Counted from the stretch's first letter, positions 19,373 to 29,573 are shown. The stretch: 64,000 bases of DNA from Pseudomonas sp. K2I15 (GCF_002204795.1 NZ_NIXO01000006.1:1-64000); one strand, 5' to 3'. Translations and numbers: made by a program. Notes: generated by a model from the letters alone, not told the origin.

Positions 19373-19674
19373 TAGGGCTACAGTTTTTAGGGGAGTTCAA
19401 GGACGCGGGGAGGGCGCTTTTGAAGCCTGTTTCCTGACAGCAGCGGGTCATTTGTACACTGGCGCTGCGCCACATTGCAATGTGTGAGGGCGGGCGCAGG
19501 CCGGGGCGCGTCGGTTTCAGCGGGCTGTCGGAGGGCGCTGAAACATTTCCTGATGTTTCCTCATGGCCTGGCCTGATGCCGTTGGATTCACGCGACGAAC
19601 GTTGCTGGCGCTGCCGCCTGGGGCGGGCCATAGTTTTTGTCCGAAGCGCTCAGCCCACAATAAAGAGACTGGCC

Positions 19675-21771
19675 ATGACCAAGACTCTCCACCACCGTGC
19701 CTGCCATCTGTGCGAAGCCATCTGCGGCCTGACACTGGAAACCACCCAAGGCGAAGACGGGAGCCTTGCGATCACCTCGATCAAGGGCGACCCGCTGGAC
19801 ACGTTCAGCCGTGGCCATATCTGCCCCAAGGCCGTGGCCCTGCAAGACATTCAGAACGACCCGGACCGCCTGCACCAGCCCATGTTGCGGGTGGGCAGCG
19901 AATGGCAGCCAATCCCGTGGGACGACGCCTTTGCGCTCGTAGCCGAGCGCCTCGCGGGCATCCAGGCGCGCCACGGGCAGAATGCGGTGGCGGTGTACCA
20001 GGGCAATCCGAGCGTGCACAACTATGGCCTGATGACCCACAGCAACTACTTCCTGGGCCAGCTCAAGACCCGCAACCGCTTTTCCGCCACTTCGGTGGAT
20101 CAGTTGCCCCATCATCTCACCAGCCACCTGATGTATGGCCATGGCTTGTTGCTGCCGATCCCGGATATTGACCATACCGACTTCATGCTGATCCTTGGCG
20201 GCAACCCGCTGGCGTCCAACGGCAGCATCATGACCGTGCCGGATGTGGAAAAACGCCTGAAGGCCATCCAGGCCCGGGGTGGCAAAGTCGTAGTGGTTGA
20301 CCCGCGGCGCAGCGAGACGGCGGCAATTGCCGACCAGCATCTGTTTGTGCGCCCCGGCGGCGATGCGGCGTTGTTGTTCGGCTTGCTCAATACGCTGTTC
20401 GCCGAGAACCTGACCCGCGACAGTCACCTGCCGGTGGATGGCCTGGATGAAGTGCGCCACGCCGTGGCCGGCTTCACCGCCGAAGCCATGAGCCGTCAAT
20501 GCGCGGTGCCTGCCGAGCAGATCCGCCAGTTGGCGCGGGACTTCGCAGCGGCTGACACGGCGGTGTGTTATGGCCGCATGGGCGTGTCGACCCAGGCGTT
20601 TGGCACGCTGTGCCATTGGCTGGTGCAGTTGATCAACCTGGTCACCGGCAACCTGGATCAAGTGGGCGGCGCCTTGTGCACCACGCCGGCAGTCGACTTG
20701 GTGGCTTCGACTTCCGGCGGCCATTTCAATCGCTGGCAGAGCCGGGTTTCCGGGCGGCCGGAGTACGGTGGAGAGTTGCCGGTGTCGGCACTGGCTGAAG
20801 AAATGCTCACCGAGGGCGAAGGACAAATCCGCGCGTTGGTGACGGTGGCGGGTAACCCGGTGCTTTCCACTCCCAATGGGCGGCAGCTGGAGCAGGCGCT
20901 GGATGGCCTGGAGTTCATGGTCAGCATCGACCTGTATATCAACGAAACCACGCGTTATGCCGACCTGATTTTGCCGTCCACCTCGGCGCTGGAAAACGAT
21001 CACTACGACACTACCTTCAACATGTTCGCAGTGCGCAACGTCACCCGCTTCAATCGCGCCATCCTGCCAAAACCCGAAGGCGCGTTGCACGACTGGGAAA
21101 TCTTCGTCGGCCTGGCTCGGGCGTTTGCGGCGAAAACCGGCAATACGCTCAAGCCAACCATGCCGCCCGCGCAGATGATCGACTTCGGGCTGCAGGCCGG
21201 GCCTTATGGCGATAGGTTGTCCATTGCAGCGCTGGCAGATCACCCCCACGGCCTGGACCTTGGGCCGCTGAAGCCCAACCTGGCGGGCCGCATGAAAACA
21301 GCCAATGGCCATCTTCAGGCTGCACCGCCGGTGATCCTCGCAGACCTGGTGCGCTTTGCCGCGCAGCCGGTGCCCGAGGTTAATGAATTGCTGCTGATCG
21401 GCCGCCGGCATGTGCGCAGCAACAACTCCTGGATGCATAACTACCACCGGTTGGTGAAGGGCAAACCCCGTCACCAGTTGCTGATGCACCCCGACGACCT
21501 TGCTCATCGTCAGCTGAGCGACGGGCAGCGGGTGCGGGTCAGCTCGCGCATTGGCATGATCGAAGTGGAAGTGTTGGCCAGTCTCGACATGATGCCCGGC
21601 GTGGTCAGCCTGCCTCACGGTTGGGGCCACGGCCGCCCGGGTGTGCAGATGACCATCGCCAGCGGGCAGCCGGGGGCGAGCGCGAATGACCTGACGGACG
21701 AGCGGCAACTGGATGAGCTGTCGGGCAACGCGGCGTTGAACGGCGTGCCGGTGCAGGTGGCGGCGGCGTAA
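19675..21771 (+). CDS. Molybdopterin oxidoreductase, DMSO-reductase superfamily
   Basis: This 698-residue protein starts with a [4Fe-4S] motif (CHLCEAIC with GHICPKA about 40 residues on). It continues with the large molybdopterin-binding region (about 60-560; LILGGNPLASNGS, VVVDPRRSETA) and a C-terminal molydopterin dinucleotide domain (SNNSWMHNYHRL, SLPHGWGHGRPG). No twin-arginine signal is seen, so it should be cytoplasmic. I set the start at 19675 (MTKTLHHRACH). No partner subunit is adjacent and the substrate is not evident. Confidence 0.85.
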   Translation: MTKTLHHRACHLCEAICGLTLETTQGEDGSLAITSIKGDPLDTFSRGHICPKAVALQDIQNDPDRLHQPMLRVGSEWQPIPWDDAFALVAERLAGIQARHGQNAVAVYQGNPSVHNYGLMTHSNYFLGQLKTRNRFSATSVDQLPHHLTSHLMYGHGLLLPIPDIDHTDFMLILGGNPLASNGSIMTVPDVEKRLKAIQARGGKVVVVDPRRSETAAIADQHLFVRPGGDAALLFGLLNTLFAENLTRDSHLPVDGLDEVRHAVAGFTAEAMSRQCAVPAEQIRQLARDFAAADTAVCYGRMGVSTQAFGTLCHWLVQLINLVTGNLDQVGGALCTTPAVDLVASTSGGHFNRWQSRVSGRPEYGGELPVSALAEEMLTEGEGQIRALVTVAGNPVLSTPNGRQLEQALDGLEFMVSIDLYINETTRYADLILPSTSALENDHYDTTFNMFAVRNVTRFNRAILPKPEGALHDWEIFVGLARAFAAKTGNTLKPTMPPAQMIDFGLQAGPYGDRLSIAALADHPHGLDLGPLKPNLAGRMKTANGHLQAAPPVILADLVRFAAQPVPEVNELLLIGRRHVRSNNSWMHNYHRLVKGKPRHQLLMHPDDLAHRQLSDGQRVRVSSRIGMIEVEVLASLDMMPGVVSLPHGWGHGRPGVQMTIASGQPGASANDLTDERQLDELSGNAALNGVPVQVAAA

Positions 21772-21870
21772 GGATTGTCTGTCGGGGAGTCCGAGCGTCA
21801 CGCTAGGGTTTGCGTTACAATGCGCCACCGTGCCGACCCATGAGTCGGAAAGTTCCAGCCGAGGTGTTCC

Positions 21871-22209
21871 ATGGATATCATCGAAACGATCAAAGAGCAG
21901 ATTGCCAGCAACACTATTCTGCTTTACATGAAGGGCGCACCTAACGCTCCCCAGTGTGGCTTCTCCGCAAAAGCTTCCCAGGCAATCATGCAATGTGGCG
22001 AGAAGTTCGCCTACGTGGATATCCTGCAGAACCCGGAAATCCGCGCCAACCTGCCGAAGTACGCCAACTGGCCAACTTTCCCACAGCTGTGGGTTGCCGG
22101 TGAGCTGGTCGGCGGTAGCGACATCATCACCGAAATGGCGGCTGATGGTTCGTTGCAGGCACTGATCAAAGACGCAGCAGAAAAAGCAGCTGCGAAGACC
22201 GAAGCCTGA
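21871..22209 (+). CDS. grxD: Monothiol glutaredoxin GrxD
   Basis: This 112-residue Grx4-type protein carries the monothiol motif CGFS (PQCGFSAKA) and the GSH-binding TFPQLWVAGELVGGSDI. Such proteins carry and deliver [2Fe-2S] clusters. It is next to bacterioferritin genes on the opposite strand, consistent with a role in iron handling. Confidence 0.95.
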   Translation: MDIIETIKEQIASNTILLYMKGAPNAPQCGFSAKASQAIMQCGEKFAYVDILQNPEIRANLPKYANWPTFPQLWVAGELVGGSDIITEMAADGSLQALIKDAAEKAAAKTEA

Positions 22210-22230
22210 TTTGTTTTAGGCTACGGCAAT

Positions 22231-22268
22231 AAAAAGCCCCGCTTCTCGAAAGAGAGCGGGGCTTTTTT
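22231..22268. terminator. Bidirectional terminator between grxD and bfr
   Basis: AAAAAGCCCCGCT / AGCGGGGCTTTTTT forms a long stem with flanking A and T tracts between two convergent genes. Confidence 0.92.
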
Positions 22269-22286
22269 GTGGCCGGGAATTAAGGG

Positions 22287-22757
22287 TTATTCACCCATCT
22301 GCGATTGCAGATAATTCTCGATAGTCACTTTGTCGATCAGGCCGACTTGGGTTTCCAGCCAGTCGATGTGTTCTTCCTGGTCTTCAAGGATATCTTCCAG
22401 CAACTCGCGGCTGCCGAAGTCGCCCTTGGTTTCGCAATGAGCAATGGCGGCCTTGAGGTCGGTATGGCTCTTGCGCTCGAAGTTCAGGTCGCAGTTGATC
22501 ATTTCCTGGGTGTGCTCGCCGATGTTCAGCTTGCCCAGGTCCTGCACGTTCGGCAGGCCTTCCAGGAACAGGATGCGCTTGATCAGCGCGTCTGCGTCCT
22601 TCATGGCCTTGATGGATTCTTTGTATTCACGCTTGCCCAGCTTTTCCAGGCCCCAATCGTCATACATGCGCGCATGCAGGAAGTACTGATTGATCGCGAC
22701 CAGTTCATTGGCAAGGATTTTGTTGAGTTGCTGGATGACTGTAATGTCGCCTTTCAT
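22287..22757 (-). CDS. bfr: Bacterioferritin, haem-binding subunit with altered ferroxidase site
   Basis: This 156-residue four-helix bacterioferritin subunit would form part of a 24-mer that stores iron. Haem ligand M52 is present ([19 protein letters not shown]). Of the six ferroxidase ligands typical of BfrB, E18, E94 and H130 are kept, but position 51 is A, 54 is D and 127 is Q. P. putida has mixed Bfr shells in which subunits specialise, so this may be the haem type working with a ferroxidase-competent partner elsewhere. The bfd gene lies upstream on the same strand. Confidence 0.92.
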   Translation of the reverse strand: MKGDITVIQQLNKILANELVAINQYFLHARMYDDWGLEKLGKREYKESIKAMKDADALIKRILFLEGLPNVQDLGKLNIGEHTQEMINCDLNFERKSHTDLKAAIAHCETKGDFGSRELLEDILEDQEEHIDWLETQVGLIDKVTIENYLQSQMGE

Positions 22758-22914
22758 GATTGGGGTCCTGCCCTGTATTAGCTGTATATAAGGCGGAGTT
22801 TGAGCTGCGCATTTACTACTGTCAAACCTAAGTTATTGAATAATAAATGAAAATTAATCGGAATAAGAATGTTTGTGTTCCGCGTCTTGACGCTAACTGT
22901 TTGAATTGCGGGCA

Positions 22915-22941
22915 TAAAAAAACCGGACACTAAGTCCGGTT
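22915..22941 (-). terminator. Terminator after bfd
   Basis: AACCGGAC / GTCCGGTT forms a stem followed by seven T on the minus strand, 18 bases after the bfd stop codon. It separates bfd from bfr transcription. Confidence 0.88.
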
Positions 22942-22958
22942 CTTTAAAACAACGCCAA

Positions 22959-23177
22959 TCAGGCGTGTGTAAATTCTGCTGAGTAGGGGATCGCAGCCTG
23001 GGCAGTTTGCAGTTGCGTCAGGGTTTCCCGTACTACTTGCTTGGCGAGGCAGGCGCATTTGCCGCATTGGCTGGCAACGCCGGTGGTTTCACGTACTTCC
23101 TTGTAGCTGCAGCAACCTTCGTAGATTGCTTCGCGGATTTGTCCGTCGGTGACGCCAGTGCAGAGGCAGACATACAT
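22959..23177 (-). CDS. bfd: Bacterioferritin-associated ferredoxin Bfd
   Basis: This 72-residue [2Fe-2S] protein passes electrons to bacterioferritin to release stored iron. The cluster ligands are in CLC near the N-terminus and CGKC about 32 residues on. Length and motif spacing are typical. A Fur-like box lies about 50 bases upstream, as expected for a gene induced by iron starvation. Confidence 0.95.
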   Translation of the reverse strand: MYVCLCTGVTDGQIREAIYEGCCSYKEVRETTGVASQCGKCACLAKQVVRETLTQLQTAQAAIPYSAEFTHA

Positions 23178-23228
23178 AAGGGAGAACCATCGCGGTAAGG
23201 CTTAAGTGCGACGGATCTTAATGTTAAC

Positions 23229-23247
23229 GAGAATGATTGTCAAAGTA
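23229..23247 (-). promoter_or_regulatory. Fur box upstream of bfd
   Basis: GAGAATGATTGTCAAAGTA matches the Fur consensus at about 12 of 19 positions, with the core GAGAATGATTGTC strongest. It lies about 50-70 bases before bfd. Confidence 0.6.
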
Positions 23248-23412
23248 GTTTCTCCAGCTTTTACGTTTGCTTGCTCCCTCGCAGACGAACGGCTTTTTTC
23301 CGGTATGATGGTCGGTCTTCACGAAGCGTGATCGCGTCACAGGCCTGTCGTTTAGCTGCGGCACACTGGGACGGATCCTTTTACTTCAGTCACCACCATC
23401 AGGAGATACCCA

Positions 23413-24015
23413 ATGAGCGTACTCGTCGGCAAACAAGCCCCGGATTTCGACGTACCTGCCGTCCTCGGCAATGGCGAAATCGTAGACAGCTTCAAACTGT
23501 CTGAAGCCATCAAAGGCAAATACGGCCTGGTGTTCTTCTACCCGCTGGACTTCACCTTCGTCTGCCCTTCGGAGCTGATCGCCCTGGATCACCGCATGGA
23601 CGATTTCAAGGCCCGTAACGTTGAAGTGGTAGCCGTTTCCATCGACTCCCATTTCACCCACAACGCCTGGCGCAACACCGCCATCAATGATGGCGGCATC
23701 GGCAAAGTCAAATACACCATGGCTGCCGACATGAAGCACGACATCGCCAAGGCCTACGACGTTGAGTCCGAAGGCGGCGTGGCGTTCCGTGGCGCGTTCC
23801 TGATCGACGACAAGGGCGTTGTGCGCTCGCAGATCATCAACGACCTGCCGCTGGGCCGTAACATGGAAGAGCTGATCCGTCTGGTCGACGCTCTGCAATT
23901 CCACGAAGAGCACGGCGAAGTTTGCCCTGCCAACTGGAAAAAAGGCGACAAAGGCATGAACGCTTCGCCGGAAGGCGTTGCGGCTTACCTGACCGAGAAC
24001 GCTGGCAAGCTGTAA
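23413..24015 (+). CDS. Typical 2-Cys peroxiredoxin, AhpC/Prx family
   Basis: This 200-residue cytoplasmic peroxidase reduces hydrogen and organic peroxides. The peroxidatic cysteine is in FTFVCPSE (about C50). The resolving cysteine is in EVCPANW (about C170). The DGGIG segment and C-terminal YL resemble eukaryote-like, over-oxidation-sensitive Prx enzymes. Located beside iron-storage genes, it likely limits peroxide made during iron chemistry. The start has a clear AGGAGA ribosome site. Confidence 0.93.
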   Translation: MSVLVGKQAPDFDVPAVLGNGEIVDSFKLSEAIKGKYGLVFFYPLDFTFVCPSELIALDHRMDDFKARNVEVVAVSIDSHFTHNAWRNTAINDGGIGKVKYTMAADMKHDIAKAYDVESEGGVAFRGAFLIDDKGVVRSQIINDLPLGRNMEELIRLVDALQFHEEHGEVCPANWKKGDKGMNASPEGVAAYLTENAGKL

Positions 24016-24031
24016 GCCAGATTCGAGGGAC

Positions 24032-24063
24032 AAAAAAACCGGCCTGAGAAGGCCGGTTTTTTT
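24032..24063. terminator. Bidirectional terminator between prx and rnt
   Basis: AAAAAAACCGGCC / GGCCGGTTTTTTT with a 6-base loop lies between convergent genes. Confidence 0.92.
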
Positions 24064-24080
24064 ATGCGCGGGATTCGACC

Positions 24081-24758
24081 TCAGTCGCCGAAGTCTTCCC
24101 AGCCGCCCATCTGTTTCCAGCGGTTGACGATGCCGCAGAATAGCTCGGCAGTCTTCTCGGTGTCGTAGCGGGCCGAGTGGGCCTCACGACCGTCGAAGTC
24201 GATACCGGCCGCCTGGCACGCTTTTGCCAGTACGGTCTGGCCATAGGCCAGGCCTGCAAGGGTCGCGGTGTCGAAGCTGGAGAACGGGTGAAACGGGTTA
24301 CGCTTCATATCCAGGCGCGTGACGGCAGCGTTGAGGAAGCCCAGGTCGAAACTGCTGTTGTGGCCCACCAGGATTGCGCGTTTGCAGCCATTGGCCTTCA
24401 AGGCCTTGCGCACGCCACGGAAGATGTCGGTCAACGCCGCTTCTTCACTGACCGCCATACGCAGCGGATGGTCGAGCTTGATCCCGGTAAATTCCAGGGC
24501 GGCCGCTTCGATGTTGGCGCCTTCGAACGGCTCGACACGGAAGAAGTGGGTGTGTTCCGGGAACACAAAACCCTGTTCATCCATGCCGATCGTCGTGGCA
24601 GCAATTTCCAGCAACGCGTCAGTGGCGCAATTGAAGCCGCCGGTTTCTACGTCGATGACAACCGGCAGGTAGCCGCGAAAACGTTCGGCCATCGGGTGAC
24701 GGGAACCGCCACCTCCGCCGCTGTGTTCCTGGTCGTCGTCGTAATGGTCTTCGCTCAC
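24081..24758 (-). CDS. rnt: Ribonuclease T
   Basis: This 225-residue DEDDh exoribonuclease trims the 3' ends of tRNA, 5S and 23S rRNA. Exo I is [12 protein letters not shown], Exo II is [13 protein letters not shown] and Exo III is [15 protein letters not shown]. The start is GTG at 24758, which overlaps the pyrC stop (GTGA), so the two are probably coupled. The N-terminus is Asp/Glu/Gly-rich ([13 protein letters not shown]). Confidence 0.95.
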   Translation of the reverse strand: MSEDHYDDDQEHSGGGGGSRHPMAERFRGYLPVVIDVETGGFNCATDALLEIAATTIGMDEQGFVFPEHTHFFRVEPFEGANIEAAALEFTGIKLDHPLRMAVSEEAALTDIFRGVRKALKANGCKRAILVGHNSSFDLGFLNAAVTRLDMKRNPFHPFSSFDTATLAGLAYGQTVLAKACQAAGIDFDGREAHSARYDTEKTAELFCGIVNRWKQMGGWEDFGD

Positions 24759-25801
24759 GGGTGTTCCTCCAGCAGGCGCCAGCGCAGTGTTTCACCGGCG
24801 CGCAGCGGGATAACGGTCAGCTCGCCAAACGGCAGGCTGGTGGGGGCGGTCCAGTCTTCACGGACCAGGGTAATGCGGTCGGTATTCGCCGGCAGGCCAT
24901 AGAAGCGCGGGCCGTTGAGGCTGGCGAACCCTTCAAGTTTGTCCAGGGCGTTGCGTTGTTCGAATGCTTCGGCATACAACTCGATCGCCGCATAGGCGGT
25001 GTAGCAACCGGCACAACCACACGCCGCTTCCTTGGCGTGTTGGGCGTGAGGCGCAGAGTCGGTACCGAGGAAAAACTTCTCGCTGCCACTGGTGGCGGCA
25101 TCGAGCAGCGCCACCTGGTGAGTGTTGCGCTTGAGAATCGGCAGGCAATAGAAGTGCGGCCGAATCCCGCCCACCAGCATGTGGTTGCGGTTGTACAAGA
25201 GGTGATGCGCGGTGATGGTCGCGCCGACGTTCGCCGAAGCCTCGGTGACGAACTGCACGGCATCCGCGGTGGTGATGTGTTCGAACACGACCTTGAGGGT
25301 CGGGAACAGCTCGACCACGCGGCGCATGTGCTCGTCGATGAAGATCTTTTCACGATCGAACACATCGACATCGCCACGGGTGACTTCACCGTGGATCAGC
25401 AACGGCATGCCGACTTCCGCCATGGCTTCGATGGCCGGCAGGATCTTGTCGATACTGGTGACGCCGGAATCGGAGTTGGTGGTCGCACCGGCCGGGTACA
25501 GCTTGGCGGCGTGCACGAAACCGCTGGCTTTGGCCTGGCGAATATCTTCGGGCTGGGTGAGGTCGGTCAGGTACAGCACCATCAGGGGTTCGAAGCGGCT
25601 TCCGGCCGGTCGTGCAGCGAGGATGCGCTGGCGATAGGCGTCGGCTTGCGCAGCGTTACGCACCGGAGGTACCAGGTTAGGCATGATGATGGCGCGGCCA
25701 AACGTGCGCGCTACATCGGCCACGGTTTGGGGCAACGCAGCACCATCGCGAAGATGAATATGCCAGTCGTCGGGACGCAGCAGGGTCAGGCGGTCGGACA
25801 T
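24755..25801 (-). CDS. pyrC: Dihydroorotase PyrC
   Basis: This 348-residue class II dihydroorotase closes carbamoyl aspartate to dihydroorotate in pyrimidine synthesis. The zinc ligands begin with DWHIHLRDG; the carboxylated-lysine motif is [14 protein letters not shown]; later His ligands are in LIHGEV and [10 protein letters not shown] set the start at 25801 ([10 protein letters not shown]), the usual N-terminus for this class. Confidence 0.96.
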   Translation of the reverse strand: MSDRLTLLRPDDWHIHLRDGAALPQTVADVARTFGRAIIMPNLVPPVRNAAQADAYRQRILAARPAGSRFEPLMVLYLTDLTQPEDIRQAKASGFVHAAKLYPAGATTNSDSGVTSIDKILPAIEAMAEVGMPLLIHGEVTRGDVDVFDREKIFIDEHMRRVVELFPTLKVVFEHITTADAVQFVTEASANVGATITAHHLLYNRNHMLVGGIRPHFYCLPILKRNTHQVALLDAATSGSEKFFLGTDSAPHAQHAKEAACGCAGCYTAYAAIELYAEAFEQRNALDKLEGFASLNGPRFYGLPANTDRITLVREDWTAPTSLPFGELTVIPLRAGETLRWRLLEEHP

Positions 25802-25957
25802 TGGGGATTCCAGGCGGGTCAATCTGGTGGGAATGCTACCGGAAAAGACTCTTGCAGGCACTCGCTATCAAGTTTTGCAGGATGCGACCGATATCCCTGG
25901 GTATGCCTTAACGATGTATGACGCCTTGATGTGTTGTAGAAACCAGTGGAGCCTCCC

Positions 25958-26866
25958 GTGCGCCAGCATTATCTAGCCCTGCTCAGTGTGTTCGCCAGCC
26001 TGCCCGCGATGGCCCTCACGTTCCAGACACGTCTGGAGAATATTGAGTGGAAAGTGGAGGGCGATAAGTTCGAGTGCCGCTTGAGCCAGCCGATCACCGA
26101 TTTCGGCTCGGGCGAGTTCGTGCGCCGGGCCGGCGAGCAGGCGACGTTTCGTCTGAAAGCCTTTAACGGTTCGTTGGGCGCCGGCTCCGCGACCCTGCTG
26201 GCGGCCGCTGCGCCGTGGCAGCCGGGGCGCGGTGATATCAACCTCGGTGCGGTGCGTGTCGGCAGCGGCGATGTGCTGTTTAACAGCTCCCAGGCCCAGG
26301 CTGGGCGCTTGTTTACCGGCTTGCTTGAAGGTCGCAGCCCGACCGTGCGGCACTATGGGCGCGAAGGTGGTTACTCCGAGATTCGCCTGTTGCCGGTGAA
26401 ATTCAACAAGGCGTACAACGATTATCAACTGTGCACCACCAAGCTGCTGCCGATGAACTACGAGCAGGTCAAGCAGACCGAAGTCGGCTTCCCGGGCGGC
26501 GGCATCGAATTGGATGCGGCGGCGAAGAAGAAGCTCTCGGTGATCCTCGAGTTCATGAAGGCTGATCCCACCGTCAACCACATTGAATTGAACGGCCACT
26601 CCGACAACAGCGGCAATCGCCTGACCAACCGTGATGTTTCCCGGCGTCGCGCCATGGCCGTGATGGACTATTTCAAGGCCAATGGCATCGAGGAATCGCA
26701 GATCACCCTGCGTTTCCATGGCGAAAGCTACCCGTTGGCGCCGAACACCAACCCGGCCAACCGGGCAAAAAACCGCCGGGTGAATATTCAACTCGAACGG
26801 CTGGCTGCCCCCGAGAAACCGGCGCCCCAAGCCAAAGCGCCCGGCAATGCCGCCACCACCTCATAA
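25958..26866 (+). CDS. motY: Sodium-type flagellar motor protein MotY
   Basis: This protein of about 302 residues has a signal peptide (residues 1-20, SLPAMA), an N-terminal MotY domain (about 22-155) and a C-terminal OmpA-like peptidoglycan-binding domain (about 185-285; VNHIELNGHSDNSGNRLTN, RRAMAVMDYF). MotY forms the T ring around the basal body and anchors stators. I chose GTG at 25958 (VRQHYLAL) because GTGGAG just before it fits a ribosome site; a GTG at 25946 is the alternative. Family and position match P. aeruginosa motY. Confidence 0.88.
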   Translation: MRQHYLALLSVFASLPAMALTFQTRLENIEWKVEGDKFECRLSQPITDFGSGEFVRRAGEQATFRLKAFNGSLGAGSATLLAAAAPWQPGRGDINLGAVRVGSGDVLFNSSQAQAGRLFTGLLEGRSPTVRHYGREGGYSEIRLLPVKFNKAYNDYQLCTTKLLPMNYEQVKQTEVGFPGGGIELDAAAKKKLSVILEFMKADPTVNHIELNGHSDNSGNRLTNRDVSRRRAMAVMDYFKANGIEESQITLRFHGESYPLAPNTNPANRAKNRRVNIQLERLAAPEKPAPQAKAPGNAATTS

Positions 26867-26995
26867 GGTGCGGCGTTTCGTCGCCCGCTCGACATAATCT
26901 GTCGCTTTATCTTCATTTGCTGTCGCGCCCCTGTAAATTCACGGTTTTGGTCGGTAGAATCGACGCCTTTCCGTACAACCCCGTGGAGTGATGGC

Positions 26996-28213
26996 ATGGC
27001 CGACGTAAACAAGGTCGTTCTCGCGTATTCCGGCGGCCTGGACACTTCGGTGATCCTCAAGTGGCTGCAGGATACTTATAACTGTGAAGTGGTGACCTTC
27101 ACCGCTGACCTGGGTCAGGGCGAAGAGGTCGAACCTGCACGTGCCAAGGCGCAAGCCATGGGCGTGAAAGAGATCTACATTGACGACCTGCGCGAAGAGT
27201 TCGTCCGCGATTTCGTTTTCCCGATGTTTCGCGCCAACACTGTCTACGAAGGCGAGTACCTGCTGGGTACTTCCATCGCACGTCCGCTGATCGCCAAGCG
27301 CCTGATCGAAATCGCCAACGAAACCGGCGCTGACGCCATTTCCCATGGCGCTACCGGCAAGGGCAACGATCAGGTGCGTTTCGAACTGGGTGCCTACGCC
27401 TTGAAGCCAGGCGTAAAAGTGATTGCTCCGTGGCGCGAGTGGGACCTGCTGTCCCGTGAAAAGCTGATGGACTACGCTGAAAAGCACAACATCCCGATCG
27501 AGCGTCACGGTAAGAAGAAGTCCCCGTACTCGATGGACGCCAACTTGCTGCACATCTCCTATGAAGGCGGCGTGCTGGAAGACACCTGGACCGAGCACGA
27601 AGAAGACATGTGGAAATGGACCGTCTCCCCGGAGAACGCTCCTGACAAGGCCCAGTACCTGGAACTGACCTACCGCAACGGCGACATCGTCGCGCTGGAC
27701 GGCGTCGAAATGACCCCGGCTACCGTCTTGGCGACCCTGAACCGTATCGGTGGCGAACACGGTATCGGCCGCCTCGACATCGTAGAGAACCGTTACGTGG
27801 GCATGAAGTCCCGTGGCTGCTACGAAACCCCGGGCGGCACCATCATGCTGCGCGCTCACCGCGCCATCGAGTCCATCACCCTGGACCGTGAAGTCGCTCA
27901 CCTCAAAGACGAGCTGATGCCCAAGTACGCCAGCCTGATCTACACCGGCTACTGGTGGAGCCCTGAGCGCTTGATGCTGCAACAAATGATCGACGCGTCC
28001 CAGGCCCACGTGAACGGCGTTGTGCGCCTGAAGCTGTACAAGGGCAATGTGATCGTGACCGGTCGCAAGTCCGACGAGTCGCTGTTCGACGCTAATATCG
28101 CCACCTTCGAAGAAGATGGCGGCGCCTACAACCAGGCAGACGCTGCAGGCTTCATCAAGCTGAACGCATTGCGCATGCGCATTGCGGCCAACAAAGGTCG
28201 CAAGTTGTTCTGA
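26996..28213 (+). CDS. argG: Argininosuccinate synthase ArgG
   Basis: This 405-residue enzyme joins citrulline and aspartate with ATP use to give argininosuccinate, the step after ArgF. It has the ATP pyrophosphatase loop [16 protein letters not shown], the citrulline/aspartate motif [16 protein letters not shown], and full family length. Codon use is of a highly expressed gene. Confidence 0.97.
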   Translation: MADVNKVVLAYSGGLDTSVILKWLQDTYNCEVVTFTADLGQGEEVEPARAKAQAMGVKEIYIDDLREEFVRDFVFPMFRANTVYEGEYLLGTSIARPLIAKRLIEIANETGADAISHGATGKGNDQVRFELGAYALKPGVKVIAPWREWDLLSREKLMDYAEKHNIPIERHGKKKSPYSMDANLLHISYEGGVLEDTWTEHEEDMWKWTVSPENAPDKAQYLELTYRNGDIVALDGVEMTPATVLATLNRIGGEHGIGRLDIVENRYVGMKSRGCYETPGGTIMLRAHRAIESITLDREVAHLKDELMPKYASLIYTGYWWSPERLMLQQMIDASQAHVNGVVRLKLYKGNVIVTGRKSDESLFDANIATFEEDGGAYNQADAAGFIKLNALRMRIAANKGRKLF

Positions 28214-28231
28214 GTGTTTTAAGTTGTAATG

Positions 28232-28263
28232 AAAAATGGCCCCTTTAAGGGGCCATTTTTTTT
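28232..28263 (+). terminator. Terminator after argG
   Basis: AAAAATGGCCCC / GGGGCCATTTTTTTT is a strong stem with a T-tract, 19 bases after the argG stop. Confidence 0.92.
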
Positions 28264-28870
28264 GGCCGAAAAATAAACCTGGAGCCATTGGGGATGATGC
28301 GGTGTTTATTGTTCGGATCAAAAAGTCCATGCGCTCAAGGATGTGGCGTGGAATGTTTATGTTTTTACGGGGGCAATGTTTATTAATTTAGCTCGATAAG
28401 TGATGCATTGTTGAAAGTGAGTTTTTTTGTTGTATGCAGGAACTATGTACTACAGAAATTTCACTCAGAAATGTACGGCGAATATGTCAGATGAGGACAT
28501 GCCTGTAGGATTTCTGGAGCGTAACTAACTATGTCGGATGGAACTTTTAAAAAGCGGGTTTCAGCCCGGGTTCACAGGTTTTTGGCTGAGGTACAAGGGG
28601 TATTTCCTGAAACTTATGTGCGGCACGTTTACCCTGGCCCCCGTAATCCTGGGAATTTTCACTCAAAATATGTTTGTACTCGGAAAGTTCTGAAAGCCCG
28701 AACAAAACTGGACACCTCCGGCTTGGCGTTTTTTTGTAGGTTAAATCCTATGTCTTTGTGGGTTGGGTCTCTGCTTGCTGTTGCTTGGGGGGGAGCGCTA
28801 TGCCAAGCGGGAAACGACTAGGCTATTGTGCTTGCTCTTAATAATTCGAACAGCGAAATTGGACTTGCCC
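28264..28870. other. A/T-rich gap before an orphan regulator
   Basis: This 607-base gap is richer in A/T than its surroundings, for example around 28360-28440. A 96-codon frame at 28531-28821 has a weak GGAG ribosome site 14 bases upstream but no recognisable family. It could be a leader, a small gene or noncoding; no call is made. Confidence 0.4.
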
Positions 28871-29503
28871 ATGAATAAAGTGCTGATCGTGGATGATCAT
28901 CCCGTCATTCGTCTTGCTGTGCGTATGCTAATGGAACGTCATAGTTATGAGGTCGTTGCCGAGACCGATAACGGTGTCGATGCCTTGCAACTTGCACGGG
29001 AGCATATGCCGGACATTGTCATACTGGATATTGGAATTCCCAAACTCGATGGCCTGGAAGTTATATGCCGGCTGTCATCTAACAAACAGGCCCATCCCTT
29101 CAAGGTGCTGGTGCTGACGTCCCAGGCGCCCGGGCATTTTTCCATGCGGTGCATGCAGGCGGGGGCTGCCGGCTACGTGTGCAAGCAGCAGGACCTCACC
29201 GAGCTATTGAGCGCGGTCAAGGCGGTGCTGTGCGGCTACAGCTACTTCCCTAACCAGGCGCTGAATTCGGTGCGCTCCACAATGGGTAACGCCAGCGAAG
29301 CGGACATGGTCGAGCGCCTGTCTGGCCGGGAGATGATGGTGTTGCAGCAACTGGCGCGCGGCAAAACCAACAAGGAGATCGCCGATGGCATGTTCCTGAG
29401 CAACAAAACGGTGAGTACCTACAAGACTCGCTTGCTGCTTAAGCTCAACGCACGCTCGCTGGTGGACTTGATCGAGTTGGCCCAGCGTAACGGGTTGGTA
29501 TAA
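28871..29503 (+). CDS. Orphan LuxR-type response regulator, BvgA/EvgA-like
   Basis: This 210-residue regulator has a receiver domain with acceptor D54 (VILDIGIPKLDG) and a C-terminal LuxR helix-turn-helix (about 147-205; LSGREMMVLQQLARGKTNKEI, cut here as two motifs: LSGREMMVL and GKTNKEIADGMFLSNKTVS). It resembles BvgA/EvgA. No kinase gene is adjacent. The start at 28871 (MNKVLIVDDH) matches the receiver fold; the longer frame upstream does not. Targets are unknown. Confidence 0.85.
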   Translation: MNKVLIVDDHPVIRLAVRMLMERHSYEVVAETDNGVDALQLAREHMPDIVILDIGIPKLDGLEVICRLSSNKQAHPFKVLVLTSQAPGHFSMRCMQAGAAGYVCKQQDLTELLSAVKAVLCGYSYFPNQALNSVRSTMGNASEADMVERLSGREMMVLQQLARGKTNKEIADGMFLSNKTVSTYKTRLLLKLNARSLVDLIELAQRNGLV

Positions 29504-29529
29504 GCCACCGCCCACTTACATGCAGTCAG

Positions 29530-29553
29530 AAAAAAGCCTCCGTAAGGGAGGCT
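29530..29553. terminator. Terminator between the response regulator and PA3496-like gene
   Basis: AAGCCTCC / GGGAGGCTT stem with six T on the minus strand; it serves mainly the minus-strand gene. Confidence 0.82.
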
Positions 29554-29573
29554 TCTGTTGGTTGTTGGGTCGA

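Noticed and set aside
19588..21993. 801-codon open frame antisense to the molybdopterin oxidoreductase
   Set aside because: Shadow of the real gene; composition rich in His/Gln/Arg, no family motif.
28531..28821. 96-codon frame before the orphan response regulator
   Set aside because: Weak ribosome site, no recognisable domain and unusual codon use; kept only as a note on the gap.
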